Positions 41,257 to 49,684 of a stretch of 64,000 nucleotides of DNA are shown one piece after another; within the stretch, counting starts at the first letter, position 1, and every line of letters begins with the position of its first letter. The stretch comes from a virus. The notes beneath the pieces were generated by a model. That model saw nothing but the letters and a program-made list of their open reading frames with translations, did no database searches and was not told the DNA's origin. The stretch spans positions 1 through 64,000 of IMG/VR virus record IMGVR_UViG_3300031933_000117. The stretch is one strand, 5' to 3'. Both the position numbers and the translations under genes were made by a program.

Positions 41257-41317
41257 TTTTAGGAACCTGAGGATTACTTGACTCTACAAAAACTAAAATC
41301 TCAAGTAGATTATATGA

Positions 41318-41569
41318 TTATTTATTGGTTTTAGATTTATTTAATTTTCTTTTTTTAGCAAAAAACTTTCTATATCCGGGAGGCAATCTTCTCATAAGAT
41401 TAGTTTTACGCCCTAATGGTTTAGGATACCCGGCAGTGGGAGATGGTGATTTCTCGCTATATCCCGCCACTTCCGGAGTACTACCAGTATTGTTTGTGGG
41501 TGCCCCTACACTCATACCTTCTTCTTTAAGATTTCTAATAATCGAAATAAGTTTATCTATTTTATTCAT
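41318..41569 (-). CDS. Conserved hypothetical, basic C-terminus
   Basis: 83 aa. Helical start MNKIDKLISIIRNLKEEGMS, a Gly/Pro/Thr-rich centre, and a basic tail (RKFFAKKRKLNKSKTNK). Recalls small proteins encoded among cyanophage structural genes. Ends in the late box of the next gene. Confidence 0.65.
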   Translation of the reverse strand: MNKIDKLISIIRNLKEEGMSVGAPTNNTGSTPEVAGYSEKSPSPTAGYPKPLGRKTNLMRRLPPGYRKFFAKKRKLNKSKTNK

Positions 41570-41570
41570 A

Positions 41571-41942
41571 TTAGATTTTTTGTAAGTGAGAAAGGCAATT
41601 CTGATCTACTTCAATATCATGTATTTGAGTTCTTGGATATTCTGGTAGGCGATTCAAAAATATTAAAAAACTTTTAATCGAAGACCAAAGATCTTTATCT
41701 AAACTATAAAACAATAGAGGAACTGCGGCATCATTAAAAACATTAAAAAGAATAATAAGATGATTCAATATTAAATGTGTTTTTAATTCTCCGGTATTCT
41801 TATATCTTTTTAATAATCTTTTTACATACCGTATTCTTTTCAAGTCAGCCTCAAAATCCTCCATCGTCACAGATTGAGGATTTTCATAATATTTAATTGC
41901 AAATAATATATAATTATTCTCATTCAACTCATCAAATCTCAT
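41571..41942 (-). CDS. Conserved cyanophage hypothetical, helical
   Basis: 123 aa. MRFDELNENNYILFAIKYYE, RYVKRLLKRYKNTGELKTHL and LILNHLIILFNVFNDAAVPL are strongly patterned helices. Familiar from T4-like cyanophages next to neck and structural genes, role unknown. Confidence 0.75.
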   Translation of the reverse strand: MRFDELNENNYILFAIKYYENPQSVTMEDFEADLKRIRYVKRLLKRYKNTGELKTHLILNHLIILFNVFNDAAVPLLFYSLDKDLWSSIKSFLIFLNRLPEYPRTQIHDIEVDQNCLSHLQKI

Positions 41943-41948
41943 ATATTA

Positions 41949-42824
41949 TTATGTGTAATCAAGAGTTGCGGCGCTAGAAGTTGCTGTTGCTCCACCAGTT
42001 GAAGTAACCACGGCACGATACTGGAATCCATCAGGAATATCAGCACCAACCGTTGTTGAACCAATTCCGACTGTTGAGGTGGTTACGTTGCTATAGATTC
42101 CAGTATTGGTGAGGTTAGTGAACCCGGCACCGACATAGGAAGCATACTGCCATTGGAATGTAAGAGCATCAGTTGGTGTTGCGGTTGCGACAACACTAAA
42201 CAATTGTGCCGCAGTTGTAGAAACTCCACTCAGACTTACTGGTTGAGTAGTAATCGTAATGTAACGGTCTGGGAATACTACATCATCAAGAGCATCACCA
42301 GTTGTACCATAAGTTGCGGGAACATTAGAACTGATGCCAGACATAGCAACAAGAACTTCTGACTTAACTCTCAGATTTCCATGCATATCAGTATAAGTAT
42401 GTATTCCAACCCAACCAGCGTGTGCTACTTTATACTTAGAACCGGTTGCAGCATTGGCGGCGGCTTCATATTCGTCTACACCGTAAACCGCATTAGTTGA
42501 AGAAGAATTACCAATACCAGGTATTGTTGAATAATTCTTATCTTCAAGAGTATAAACCGGTTTTTGAGTTAGAGTATAACCAACTCCAGAAATTGCCGCT
42601 CCACTCAGATATTGAGTTGTTGCGATTGAAATAACTCGGTCAGAAGTAATTCCAGAAATTACTGCTTGCCCGTATGTGCCCCCTACACCAATAACAATTA
42701 CAGTTCCTGTTGAAATGCCAGCAGCTGTGAATGAAGTTCCTGCTCCCGTAATAGTTTCATTTGCGTAATTTACTTCAACTGTACCAGGAGAAAATAGATT
42801 GTCTGCCTTGCCCCAAAGAGCCAT
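41949..42824 (-). CDS. Virion structural protein with Ig-like C-terminal domain
   Basis: 291 aa. MALWGKADNLFSPGTVEVNY is the start I associate with a cyanophage structural protein. Residues about 30-100 are Gly/Thr/Val-rich beta structure; residues about 195-291 form an Ig-like domain (ITTQPVSLSGVSTTAAQLFS, LTFQWQYAS, YRAVVTSTGGATATSS). Surface decoration or neck role possible. Late promoter fused to the previous terminator lies downstream. Confidence 0.75.
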   Translation of the reverse strand: MALWGKADNLFSPGTVEVNYANETITGAGTSFTAAGISTGTVIVIGVGGTYGQAVISGITSDRVISIATTQYLSGAAISGVGYTLTQKPVYTLEDKNYSTIPGIGNSSSTNAVYGVDEYEAAANAATGSKYKVAHAGWVGIHTYTDMHGNLRVKSEVLVAMSGISSNVPATYGTTGDALDDVVFPDRYITITTQPVSLSGVSTTAAQLFSVVATATPTDALTFQWQYASYVGAGFTNLTNTGIYSNVTTSTVGIGSTTVGADIPDGFQYRAVVTSTGGATATSSAATLDYT

Positions 42825-42853
42825 GTTTCTTACCCTTAATTCTTTTATACTGA

Positions 42854-42861
42854 TATTTATA
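42854..42861 (-). promoter_or_regulatory. T4-type late promoter
   Basis: Minus-strand TATAAATA, 30 nt before the ATG at 42824, directly after a terminator T-run. Confidence 0.75.
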
Positions 42862-42889
42862 AAAAAAGGAGACCTTATATTTGGTCTCC
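42862..42889 (-). terminator. Terminator of the 61-aa membrane protein gene
   Basis: GGAGACC/GGTCTCC hairpin (42868-42874/42883-42889) followed by T7 running into TATAAATA. Confidence 0.85.
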
Positions 42890-42910
42890 TTTATATTGAT
42901 TTGTTTATAC

Positions 42911-43096
42911 TCAGGGTGTTGGGTCTTTGGCACCCTTATTTTCTAGAACTTTTCTTACTTGAAGAATAACAAATGATGCAAGTCCGTTTGATTTGACTTG
43001 TGGAACCGCTCCTAAAAGTTCAGAAACGATCAAAAGAATTGTTGCTACGGCTGCCTCGTTTGCGAGTACCCAAGCCCAGATTACTGCTACTGACAT
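42911..43096 (-). CDS. Small membrane protein
   Basis: 61 aa. Hydrophobic first half (VIWAWVLANEAAVATILLIV), then a VPQVKSNGLASFVILQVRKV amphipathic region. Seen as a pattern in other phages. A holin role cannot be shown. Confidence 0.65.
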   Translation of the reverse strand: MSVAVIWAWVLANEAAVATILLIVSELLGAVPQVKSNGLASFVILQVRKVLENKGAKDPTP

Positions 43097-43140
43097 AATT
43101 TACCTCGTGTGGGGAGTATCCTGTATTATTTAGAATTAAT

Positions 43141-44649
43141 TTATCTTAATCTTGGATTTTTTTGACTGGGAGTTAATGCTGGATTATCTCTATCATCACC
43201 ATCGTCTCCGGAATTATTTTTATTACGTTTTAATTCAGGATATTTTTCCACAGGTTCACCTTTAAGCATTTTTTTCTTTTCTTTTTTTGTTCTTCCTGGA
43301 TATACTCCAATATTTGTAGGATCATAAGTACCGCGAGGATTGGCAGATTGTCTTGGTTGTCTTATTCTTTGTTCTGCTTCATCAATCACATCGCCTTCTG
43401 GTTCATAAGACATCTTAAGACCCATCGCCCTTAAATAATTTCTTCTAAGGTTATCTCGTGTCTTATTGGAACGGGGGTCATCTTCGCAAGTTTCTTCCTC
43501 ACTTTTCTTTTTTTTATCATCATAATCCATTTCTTCCTCTACTTTTACTTTTTCAGGAAGACCTTTGTGAGAAGTTCTGGCAAACTTTTTGAGTTCTTTT
43601 CTTCCCATTTTTGCCATTTGTTTTACGGCATCACTCGCATCAGGCATATTTCCATCAAGATATTCAAGAGCCATAGCAGCAAGTTGTTGTTGATTTTGAC
43701 TTACTGCTTTTTCCTGAAGAGAATGGACCTTTTTAAGAAACTTGGAATATCCGGTTTCTGCGATCATCTCACCCTCAAGTTCTTGATGCATCGTCAAGTC
43801 ATCTTTCGTTGAGGGACCATGAACTTTATAGTTATTTTTTCCTTTCATCGGTTTAATTTGTTTATTTTCATCTCCATTATCCTTTTCGCCTATAAACTCC
43901 TCTTTAACTTTTTTTTTACCGCCCATTTGATCTTTTCCGGTAGCACCAGCGATAACATCACCCCGAGTTACTTTATTATAAGGAGGATAATTATTAGCAA
44001 GATTCCCATCATTATTTTTTAGACCCTTACCTGCCGCCACACTTGCGGTTTGAGCGCCCCTTGTTCTTTCGCTTTCATTTGGTTCTGGACTTCCGTAGAG
44101 GTCAAGCATTTCTACGGAAACAATATTTGGATTTGCGCGAAGTTCGTTAATTTTTGAACGATTTGCCATCCGAATATAAGAGTTTCCAGTATCCTTATCA
44201 GTTACTCGTACCTTATATTTTCTCTCTTCTGGACCTTGATCCGCCTCACTTAATTCCCTTTTAAGTTTCTCAATATATTCTTCATCAATAACTCTAGAAG
44301 GTTGTTCCACAAAAACGGAATAAAGTGCCTTGGCAACATTCTGTGAGGCAAACTCCTTCATTTCTCTTACTTGAGTATCTCCCATCACAATTTTCCTTGC
44401 TCTTGCTTTAATTGGTTGCGAATACTCAGAAGAATCTATTTTTTCCAAGACTGCCTTTGTGACCGAAGCAGGATCCATTCTGCTATCTGGACCCATTTCT
44501 TTGCGAACTTTATACCTCGCATCATATACACACTGTTTTGCTTTTTTCTCCATATCTCCACCACCACCATCTACTGCTGGTCCTCCACCTGTACTTGCGG
44601 CAGGAGCAAACTTTCTTGCTGGCAAATCTTCAGAAATATTCCTTTTCAT
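43141..44649 (-). CDS. Large charged phage protein, probably structural
   Basis: 502 aa. Lys/Glu/Asn-rich. Recognisable parts: an N-terminal helical region (ARYKVRKEMGPDSRMDPASV), a compact KYKVRVTDKDTGNSYIRMAN segment (about 145) and MAKMGRKELKKFARTSHKGL. The pattern resembles cyanophage head-associated proteins. No enzymatic motif. Late box CATAAATA at 44682-44689. Confidence 0.6.
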   Translation of the reverse strand: MKRNISEDLPARKFAPAASTGGGPAVDGGGGDMEKKAKQCVYDARYKVRKEMGPDSRMDPASVTKAVLEKIDSSEYSQPIKARARKIVMGDTQVREMKEFASQNVAKALYSVFVEQPSRVIDEEYIEKLKRELSEADQGPEERKYKVRVTDKDTGNSYIRMANRSKINELRANPNIVSVEMLDLYGSPEPNESERTRGAQTASVAAGKGLKNNDGNLANNYPPYNKVTRGDVIAGATGKDQMGGKKKVKEEFIGEKDNGDENKQIKPMKGKNNYKVHGPSTKDDLTMHQELEGEMIAETGYSKFLKKVHSLQEKAVSQNQQQLAAMALEYLDGNMPDASDAVKQMAKMGRKELKKFARTSHKGLPEKVKVEEEMDYDDKKKKSEEETCEDDPRSNKTRDNLRRNYLRAMGLKMSYEPEGDVIDEAEQRIRQPRQSANPRGTYDPTNIGVYPGRTKKEKKKMLKGEPVEKYPELKRNKNNSGDDGDDRDNPALTPSQKNPRLR

Positions 44650-44658
44650 TTGATTAGA

Positions 44659-45870
44659 TTACTGATACGCTTTTCTATGCTTATTTATGAAGTTTTTAAT
44701 CTCTTCTATTTTTTGTTCTCTTAAACTTTTATTTCTATTTCTTGGAGCATGATACTCCGAAACATCTCTAATCCAAGACTTAAACATCATTTCAGATTCT
44801 GTTACACAGATTAGATAATTTGTTCCTCTACGAATAATTTTTCCAACCAGACCGGTATTTAGATTTTCAACCAATTGCCCGATTTGGAATATTTTTTCAT
44901 TTACATAATTTTCACGAAGAGACTTGAAATCTAACTTTGGAGCAATATCCCAGATATCCCAACTTTCTTTGATTCTCATCGAACCACGAAGAATATCAAA
45001 TAGTTCTTTTGCTTCTGATCTCTTTACATCAGGAGGAAGACCGGATCTAAATGTCTTAAAATCATTTTCCGCAGCGGCAAGTCTCATTCTTGATGCCGAC
45101 ATTCCTTCTACACCTTTCGCATCAGGATCTCTGTCCCCAGAAGAAATAATCTCAATATTATCAAATTGATATAGTTCCCCGTTATAATTATTGGATAATT
45201 TCTCAAACTCCTTTACTCTATCGGCACCACCCACAATTCTTACACCAGCATATCCATCATTATGTGCCATCCTTAACACATCAAAGATTGTTTTGGTATT
45301 AGGATCATTTACGATGTTTCCAGCGTGAGTTGGATAAAATCGCTGCATATAATCAATCTTTGTATCAGGATCTAATGGATTTTTCTTTTTATCCTGACTG
45401 CGTGATGGGAAAATTAGATATTGACCGTCTTCATCCCCTGCAGCAGCATTTGCGGCAACATCCATAAGTTGCTGATGCCCTATTGTAGGAGGATTAAATC
45501 TTCCAAAAGCAACGGTTAAAGTTCCCTTTGTTTTTTCTACCGGAGGTGGTCCAACTTGCTCTGGTGCTACTGCTTGCTGTTGTAGTGCTGGTTCTTGTTG
45601 AGGTACTGGTTGTGCCGCTGGTTGTGGTTTGTTATGGTCGTTATAACTTGGAGAAGGAATACTTTTTTCGTGTTCTGTTTGATTAGGATCTTTTGCTCCT
45701 ATTCTCTGTCTCTTGTTATAAAATACTAATTCATCTCCTTTCGTTTTCGCAACAAACTCCCCGGTTCTTGGATCTACCCATCCTCCGTGCCCGTCAGTTC
45801 CCAGATTAAGTTTTTTAGCGTGTTCTTTCGCTGAGATTGCTTCGTATATAAACTGACGAAAAGATTTCAT
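44659..45870 (-). CDS. Nucleotidyltransferase-like protein with capsid-targeting-like N-terminus
   Basis: 403 aa. MKSFRQFIYEA resembles the T4 capsid-targeting sequence, with IYE|A as the cleavage candidate. Residues about 125-290 are a cytidylyltransferase/NMN-adenylyltransferase fold: LTVAFGRFNPPTIGHQQLMD (HxGH-type site TIGH), VGGADRVKEFEKL and GMSASRMRLAA (ISSTxxR equivalent). A Pro/Gln-rich linker precedes it; a C-terminal KOW-like stretch (LVGKIIRRGTNYLICVTES) follows. Possibly an enzyme packaged in the head; substrate unknown. Confidence 0.75.
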   Translation of the reverse strand: MKSFRQFIYEAISAKEHAKKLNLGTDGHGGWVDPRTGEFVAKTKGDELVFYNKRQRIGAKDPNQTEHEKSIPSPSYNDHNKPQPAAQPVPQQEPALQQQAVAPEQVGPPPVEKTKGTLTVAFGRFNPPTIGHQQLMDVAANAAAGDEDGQYLIFPSRSQDKKKNPLDPDTKIDYMQRFYPTHAGNIVNDPNTKTIFDVLRMAHNDGYAGVRIVGGADRVKEFEKLSNNYNGELYQFDNIEIISSGDRDPDAKGVEGMSASRMRLAAAENDFKTFRSGLPPDVKRSEAKELFDILRGSMRIKESWDIWDIAPKLDFKSLRENYVNEKIFQIGQLVENLNTGLVGKIIRRGTNYLICVTESEMMFKSWIRDVSEYHAPRNRNKSLREQKIEEIKNFINKHRKAYQ

Positions 45871-46103
45871 TTTTTACTGGTAATTTTTTTCTTAATTATA
45901 TTGTTTATGAGAATCTTATTGGATAGAATATACTGAAGAATACTCTTTCTCATTTTAATATATTTATTCTTTATGATTTCTTTTTTTTCTTTTTTGATTT
46001 TTTCATCAAATGAGAAGTAAAAATATTTCAGAAAATCACCAAATGTTAATTTCTTTTCGTTTTTTATAAACTCAGCAATATAATCATTTACAAGTTGTTT
46101 CAT
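45867..46103 (-). CDS. Basic hypothetical 78-aa protein
   Basis: Very Lys/Ile-rich helical protein (FDEKIKKEKKEIIKNKYIKM). Overlaps the nucleotidyltransferase start by 4 nt. No domain recognised. Confidence 0.55.
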   Translation of the reverse strand: MKQLVNDYIAEFIKNEKKLTFGDFLKYFYFSFDEKIKKEKKEIIKNKYIKMRKSILQYILSNKILINNIIKKKITSKK

Positions 46104-46148
46104 AGAAACAGCACATTATACATTATTTATTCTTACAAAAAATACAAT

Positions 46149-46559
46149 CTAAATGTCTCCTTCTTCACGATGTTCGCTATAATACACATCGAAAAATCCG
46201 GCTGGATAACGCTTCATCAGTTTATCAATATTAGTCTCAATTACTTCGTCAAAAGAAACATCAAGGGCAATACACGCTTGTGCCACATACCACATCGTAT
46301 CACCGAGTTCTTTAATTAGGTGAGTTCGGGTCTCATCATTCCAAGATTTACCCTGAAAGACCATTTTCTTTACAATCTCCAAGAACTCGCCACCTTCGGC
46401 ATTAATACCAACAGAAGCGGTTAAAAGACGCTCAATATTAGCACCCTTTTCATCCAACTGAACCATACGATCTGATAGAGCAAGAAAATCTTTGGACGCA
46501 TCAGATGTTACTGCGTCTACAAAGTTCTGATACTTATTAAAATCTACTTTTTGTGCCAT
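46149..46559 (-). CDS. mazG: MazG-type nucleotide pyrophosphohydrolase
   Basis: 136 aa from the ATG at 46559, just after the gp41 stop; a longer reading starts inside gp41. NAEGGEFLEIVKKMVFQGK and HLIKELGDTMWYVAQACIAL (about 58-115) supply the acidic Mg sites of the all-alpha NTP pyrophosphatase fold. Cyanophage MazG hydrolyses nucleotides and has been proposed to affect ppGpp or dNTP pools. A consensus promoter inside gp41 (46609-46637) lies 50 nt upstream. Confidence 0.88.
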   Translation of the reverse strand: MAQKVDFNKYQNFVDAVTSDASKDFLALSDRMVQLDEKGANIERLLTASVGINAEGGEFLEIVKKMVFQGKSWNDETRTHLIKELGDTMWYVAQACIALDVSFDEVIETNIDKLMKRYPAGFFDVYYSEHREEGDI

Positions 46560-46560
46560 A

Positions 46561-47937
46561 CTAAAACTTAAATCCCTCGAATGATTTTTTTGGTTTGGTT
46601 TCTTCGTAATTATACTCTGGTTCCTGCCCGCTGTCAAGTATGTCTTTTTGTGCTGACTGTTCTACATCATAAAGTCTCATTTTAGCGCGGTCAATACCAA
46701 CAACAAAACGCTTGAAGATTGATTTATCACCGTAACGATTTTTTAACTGCTTTATCATAATTTGATTCAGTCCTTCTAATTCTTCGGTGCTGATAAGAGC
46801 AACAAGAAAGTCGGCAGTCGCAGGAAGTCCAAAAGATTCTGAAGTATCCGTGATTTCAACATCTGATGAACTAAAACCGCTACGTGTCGTCTGTGTGGCG
46901 CTGAAAATTGGAACATCGTGCTCCACAGCGAGACCACGAAGTTCTTCGGCAATTGATTTAATTATGCTATAAGAATTGATATTACTTCCGGCACGAAATC
47001 TAGATGACGCACAGATATTAATATAATCAATAAAAATAACATCAGGTCTGAAAGATTTCTTAAGAGAAAGTTCATTTAGAAGTGCCTTAAAGTGCCCGGA
47101 GTGTGCGGAGGCAGTTGGATACTCCTTGATAATTAAGGTTCCTTTTGTTTTTTCTGCGAGTTTAGATGCCTTATTAGTGAAAGTGGATTTTGGTAAATCT
47201 TCCAATTGATTAATAGCAACGTTTAGCATATTAGCGTCCATTCTTTTGGCAATTTCTTCTTCTGCCATCTCCATAGTAATGTAGAGAACATTTTTCGATT
47301 GAAGCAAAAAAGAAGATGCCATATGACACATCGCCAGAGTTTTGCCAACGTTTGTTCCGGCAAGAAAAATATTTAGAGTTTTATTTGGAACACCACCATT
47401 CGTAATTTTATTGAAGAAATCTAAATCAAACTCAAGACGATTTTCTTTCTTATGATAATACTCATAGCGTTCTTCATAATTAAGAAGATAATCGTGACCG
47501 ATATTATTATCAAAAGATACCGCTAGAGCATCAGAAAGAATACTGGGAATAGCATCTCTACCTTTTTTCTCATTATTTCCATCGGCAATATGAATCGATT
47601 CCATAAGTGCCAGATAAATTGCCCGGTCACGACACCACCTCTCGGTAGTATCCAGTATCCACTGACTATCTACCGGACTATCATTAAGTTTAGAAAGTAG
47701 TTCTACAATTTCCTTACTTTCGGTTTCAGTTAAATCCTTACGATTATCAATCTCAATATTGAGTGCTTCTATCGTAATAGAAGACCCATACTTAACAATA
47801 AACTTAACAATTTCCTCAAAAACTATTTTTTCTACTCTTTGTTCGTAATATTCCGGTTGAATAAATGGAATAACTTTTCTGGCATAGTCTTCATTAAATA
47901 TTAAGTTTTTAAGAATTGTAATCTCAAGTCGTTCCAT
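46561..47937 (-). CDS. 41: Replicative DNA helicase (gp41, DnaB-like)
   Basis: 458 aa from the ATG at 47937; an in-frame TTG 12 nt earlier overlaps the oxygenase stop. Walker A LAGTNVGKTLAMCHM (about 193), Walker B PDVIFIDYINIC (about 300), and the DnaB-type SATQTTRSG sensor. Unwinds DNA 5'-3' at the fork with primase gp61. Its last codons contain a host-type promoter. Confidence 0.94.
   Translation of the reverse strand: MERLEITILKNLIFNEDYARKVIPFIQPEYYEQRVEKIVFEEIVKFIVKYGSSITIEALNIEIDNRKDLTETESKEIVELLSKLNDSPVDSQWILDTTERWCRDRAIYLALMESIHIADGNNEKKGRDAIPSILSDALAVSFDNNIGHDYLLNYEERYEYYHKKENRLEFDLDFFNKITNGGVPNKTLNIFLAGTNVGKTLAMCHMASSFLLQSKNVLYITMEMAEEEIAKRMDANMLNVAINQLEDLPKSTFTNKASKLAEKTKGTLIIKEYPTASAHSGHFKALLNELSLKKSFRPDVIFIDYINICASSRFRAGSNINSYSIIKSIAEELRGLAVEHDVPIFSATQTTRSGFSSSDVEITDTSESFGLPATADFLVALISTEELEGLNQIMIKQLKNRYGDKSIFKRFVVGIDRAKMRLYDVEQSAQKDILDSGQEPEYNYEETKPKKSFEGFKF
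46609..46637 (-). promoter_or_regulatory. Consensus host-type promoter inside the gp41 coding sequence
   Basis: TTGACA (46637-46632), 17-nt spacer, TATAAT (46614-46609), written in the codons for LDSGQEPEYN. It would drive mazG. Confidence 0.75.
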
Positions 47938-47945
47938 TATTTTAT

Positions 47946-48491
47946 TCAAAGATTGCTTTTATGATGCGGAACGTCAAATACAAAAGTAATTCTAACGTTG
48001 TCGCCAATATTAACTGCCTTATGAGGTAGTTTATTATTAAACCAGAAGAGTGTTCCGGGTTCGACAATTATGGTTTCGTCCCCAACAGTATATTCGTATT
48101 TGCCCTGAATGGAAAGATGATATCTGTCTTTTGTAAGATAATAAGTTCCTTCGTCAATATGAGAACCCACAATTTCACCAACTGGAAGCGCCAGAAACGC
48201 ACAACGTCGAAGTTTCTTAAAATACTTACTTAAGTAATTAAGAATCTCTGTATGTTTTTCATATGCCGGGGTTTTAATACATATTTCAGTATTTCCAACA
48301 TATTGACCTTCAGTCTCAACTCCACCCACAATAAGTTGTAGAACATCCACAGTAACTGTATATTTTGTGGGGTCTAATTGTTCCACATCTTTAATATTTT
48401 TTTGAGAACCCCAATCTTCTGGATGTTCCTTAAGTTGTTCTAATATTTTAGAGACATTTACATTAGTTTTTATAATGCGAATATTTTTCAT
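47946..48491 (-). CDS. 2OG-Fe(II) oxygenase, aspartyl/asparaginyl beta-hydroxylase-like
   Basis: 181 aa. Double-stranded beta-helix with VGSHIDEGTYYL (iron-binding His/Asp), YHLSIQGKYEYTV and FWFNNKLPHKAVN (second His) and a 2-oxoglutarate-binding Arg in VRITFVF. Such enzymes are common in cyanophages; the target residue or metabolite is unknown. Overlaps the start of the uvsX 3' part by 4 nt. Confidence 0.85.
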   Translation of the reverse strand: MKNIRIIKTNVNVSKILEQLKEHPEDWGSQKNIKDVEQLDPTKYTVTVDVLQLIVGGVETEGQYVGNTEICIKTPAYEKHTEILNYLSKYFKKLRRCAFLALPVGEIVGSHIDEGTYYLTKDRYHLSIQGKYEYTVGDETIIVEPGTLFWFNNKLPHKAVNIGDNVRITFVFDVPHHKSNL

Positions 48492-48961
48492 GCTCCATAA
48501 CTGAAATTACCCTTGGCGATTACATCAAGTTTTTCCATTACTTCTGGCGGAAAATATTTTTCAATATTTTTCAGGATGTCTTTGGCATAAAGTTTTTTAC
48601 CATCAATTTCATATCGTCCGGCAACATTCTTCCACATTCCACCCAATTCACCAAGTTCAAGAAGACCATAATAACGATCAAGACCTCGTTCATCATAGAA
48701 CAACCGAATTTGAACCTCTTGATTTTCTTTACTTAAACGAGACTTTTGAGTTTTAGCACGAATGATATTTCCAATTATTTCTGTTCCATCTTTTTCTTTT
48801 GATTTGGAAAGATAGATGATTGTAGAGGCAGCATATTGTAATCCACTATTATGAGTTACTACACCATTTTCTAAAATATAATTTTCATATTTTTCCACGG
48901 AGATATCATAAACATCTCCAACGCCAACACTTGTGATGGATTTTATTTTTTTAGTTTTCAT
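48488..48961 (-). CDS. uvsX: Split intein C-half fused to UvsX C-terminal part
   Basis: 157 aa. Residues 1-38 are an intein C-terminal fragment (VYDISVEKYENYILENGVVTHN ends in His-Asn, block G), then Ser+1 and the UvsX C-extein (SGLQYAASTIIYLSKSK, LDRYYGLLELGELGGMWKN). With the N-half (49685-50605) protein trans-splicing would give a 338-residue UvsX. Its ATG overlaps the stop of the HNH gene (ATGA). Confidence 0.9.
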   Translation of the reverse strand: MKTKKIKSITSVGVGDVYDISVEKYENYILENGVVTHNSGLQYAASTIIYLSKSKEKDGTEIIGNIIRAKTQKSRLSKENQEVQIRLFYDERGLDRYYGLLELGELGGMWKNVAGRYEIDGKKLYAKDILKNIEKYFPPEVMEKLDVIAKGNFSYGA

Positions 48962-49620
48962 AATCTTTCTATCCTTATAATATTGTAGTTTTTTAATAAA
49001 TGCTGAAATTGAGATTTAACTAACTTACACCCAAGATGTCCGGATTTCCCCAAATATATCCCCAAATACTTATACTGACTAAAAATAATAAATGTACCAT
49101 CATCGAAATAAACTTTTATGGGATTACTTTTCTTTATTGATAGTATTTTTTTAGTTTCTTCTGTGTGTTTTTTTCCGTAAAATGAATTATTATTTAATAA
49201 GTTATATTCCTTATTTTTTATACTAATTAATTTTCTAGTTTCTTCAGTATGAGTTTTTCCATAAAATGAATTATTTTTTCCCATACTATGAAGTCTATTA
49301 TTTTCTATTATAGATTGATATATTTTTGAGTTTATTTTAATACAACTTCTACCAGAGTTTTTTCCCATAAATCTAACTAAAGCGCAATACATTTTTTTCA
49401 CATATTGAGACTCTACAGATTTAGAAAGTAACAGATGCGCTATAAAATGTTCTCTGGGGGTTAATAAGACTTTATTAGATGGGTTATTACTACCACCCAT
49501 ACATTTTGGAACTATATGGTGAGAGTCATATATTCCACCATCTCCTTTACTCCTATTCATTTGTTTTCTTGTATTTACAAGATTCATATAAGTTTTAGTG
49601 TATTTGTTACAATTAAACAC
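48958..49620 (-). CDS. HNH homing endonuclease between the split intein halves
   Basis: 220 aa, apparently from a GTG. HNH core DSHHIVPKCMGGSNNPSNKV followed by LLTPREHFIAHLLL (about 32-65), then NUMOD3-like repeats (NNSFYGKTHTEETRKLISIK and NNSFYGKKHTEETKKILSIK). It takes the place the endonuclease domain has in a contiguous intein but is a separate ORF. Leader: late promoter in a 10-bp inverted repeat (49626-49664). Confidence 0.88.
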   Translation of the reverse strand: MFNCNKYTKTYMNLVNTRKQMNRSKGDGGIYDSHHIVPKCMGGSNNPSNKVLLTPREHFIAHLLLSKSVESQYVKKMYCALVRFMGKNSGRSCIKINSKIYQSIIENNRLHSMGKNNSFYGKTHTEETRKLISIKNKEYNLLNNNSFYGKKHTEETKKILSIKKSNPIKVYFDDGTFIIFSQYKYLGIYLGKSGHLGCKLVKSQFQHLLKNYNIIRIERL

Positions 49621-49625
49621 AACAT

Positions 49626-49664
49626 AAAATACGAACCTAATACTATTTATAATATTCGTATTTT
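49626..49664 (-). promoter_or_regulatory. Late promoter inside a 10-bp inverted repeat
   Basis: AAAATACGAA (49626-49635) pairs with TTCGTATTTT (49655-49664). TATAAATA (minus, 49644-49651) is in the loop; the 3' arm ends 6 nt before the HNH start. Confidence 0.8.
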
Positions 49665-49684
49665 ACACCGATACCGATTATAAG

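Noticed and set aside
42911-43096. Holin call for the 61-aa membrane protein
   Set aside because: One hydrophobic segment only and no lysis gene beside it; size and hydrophobicity are not enough.
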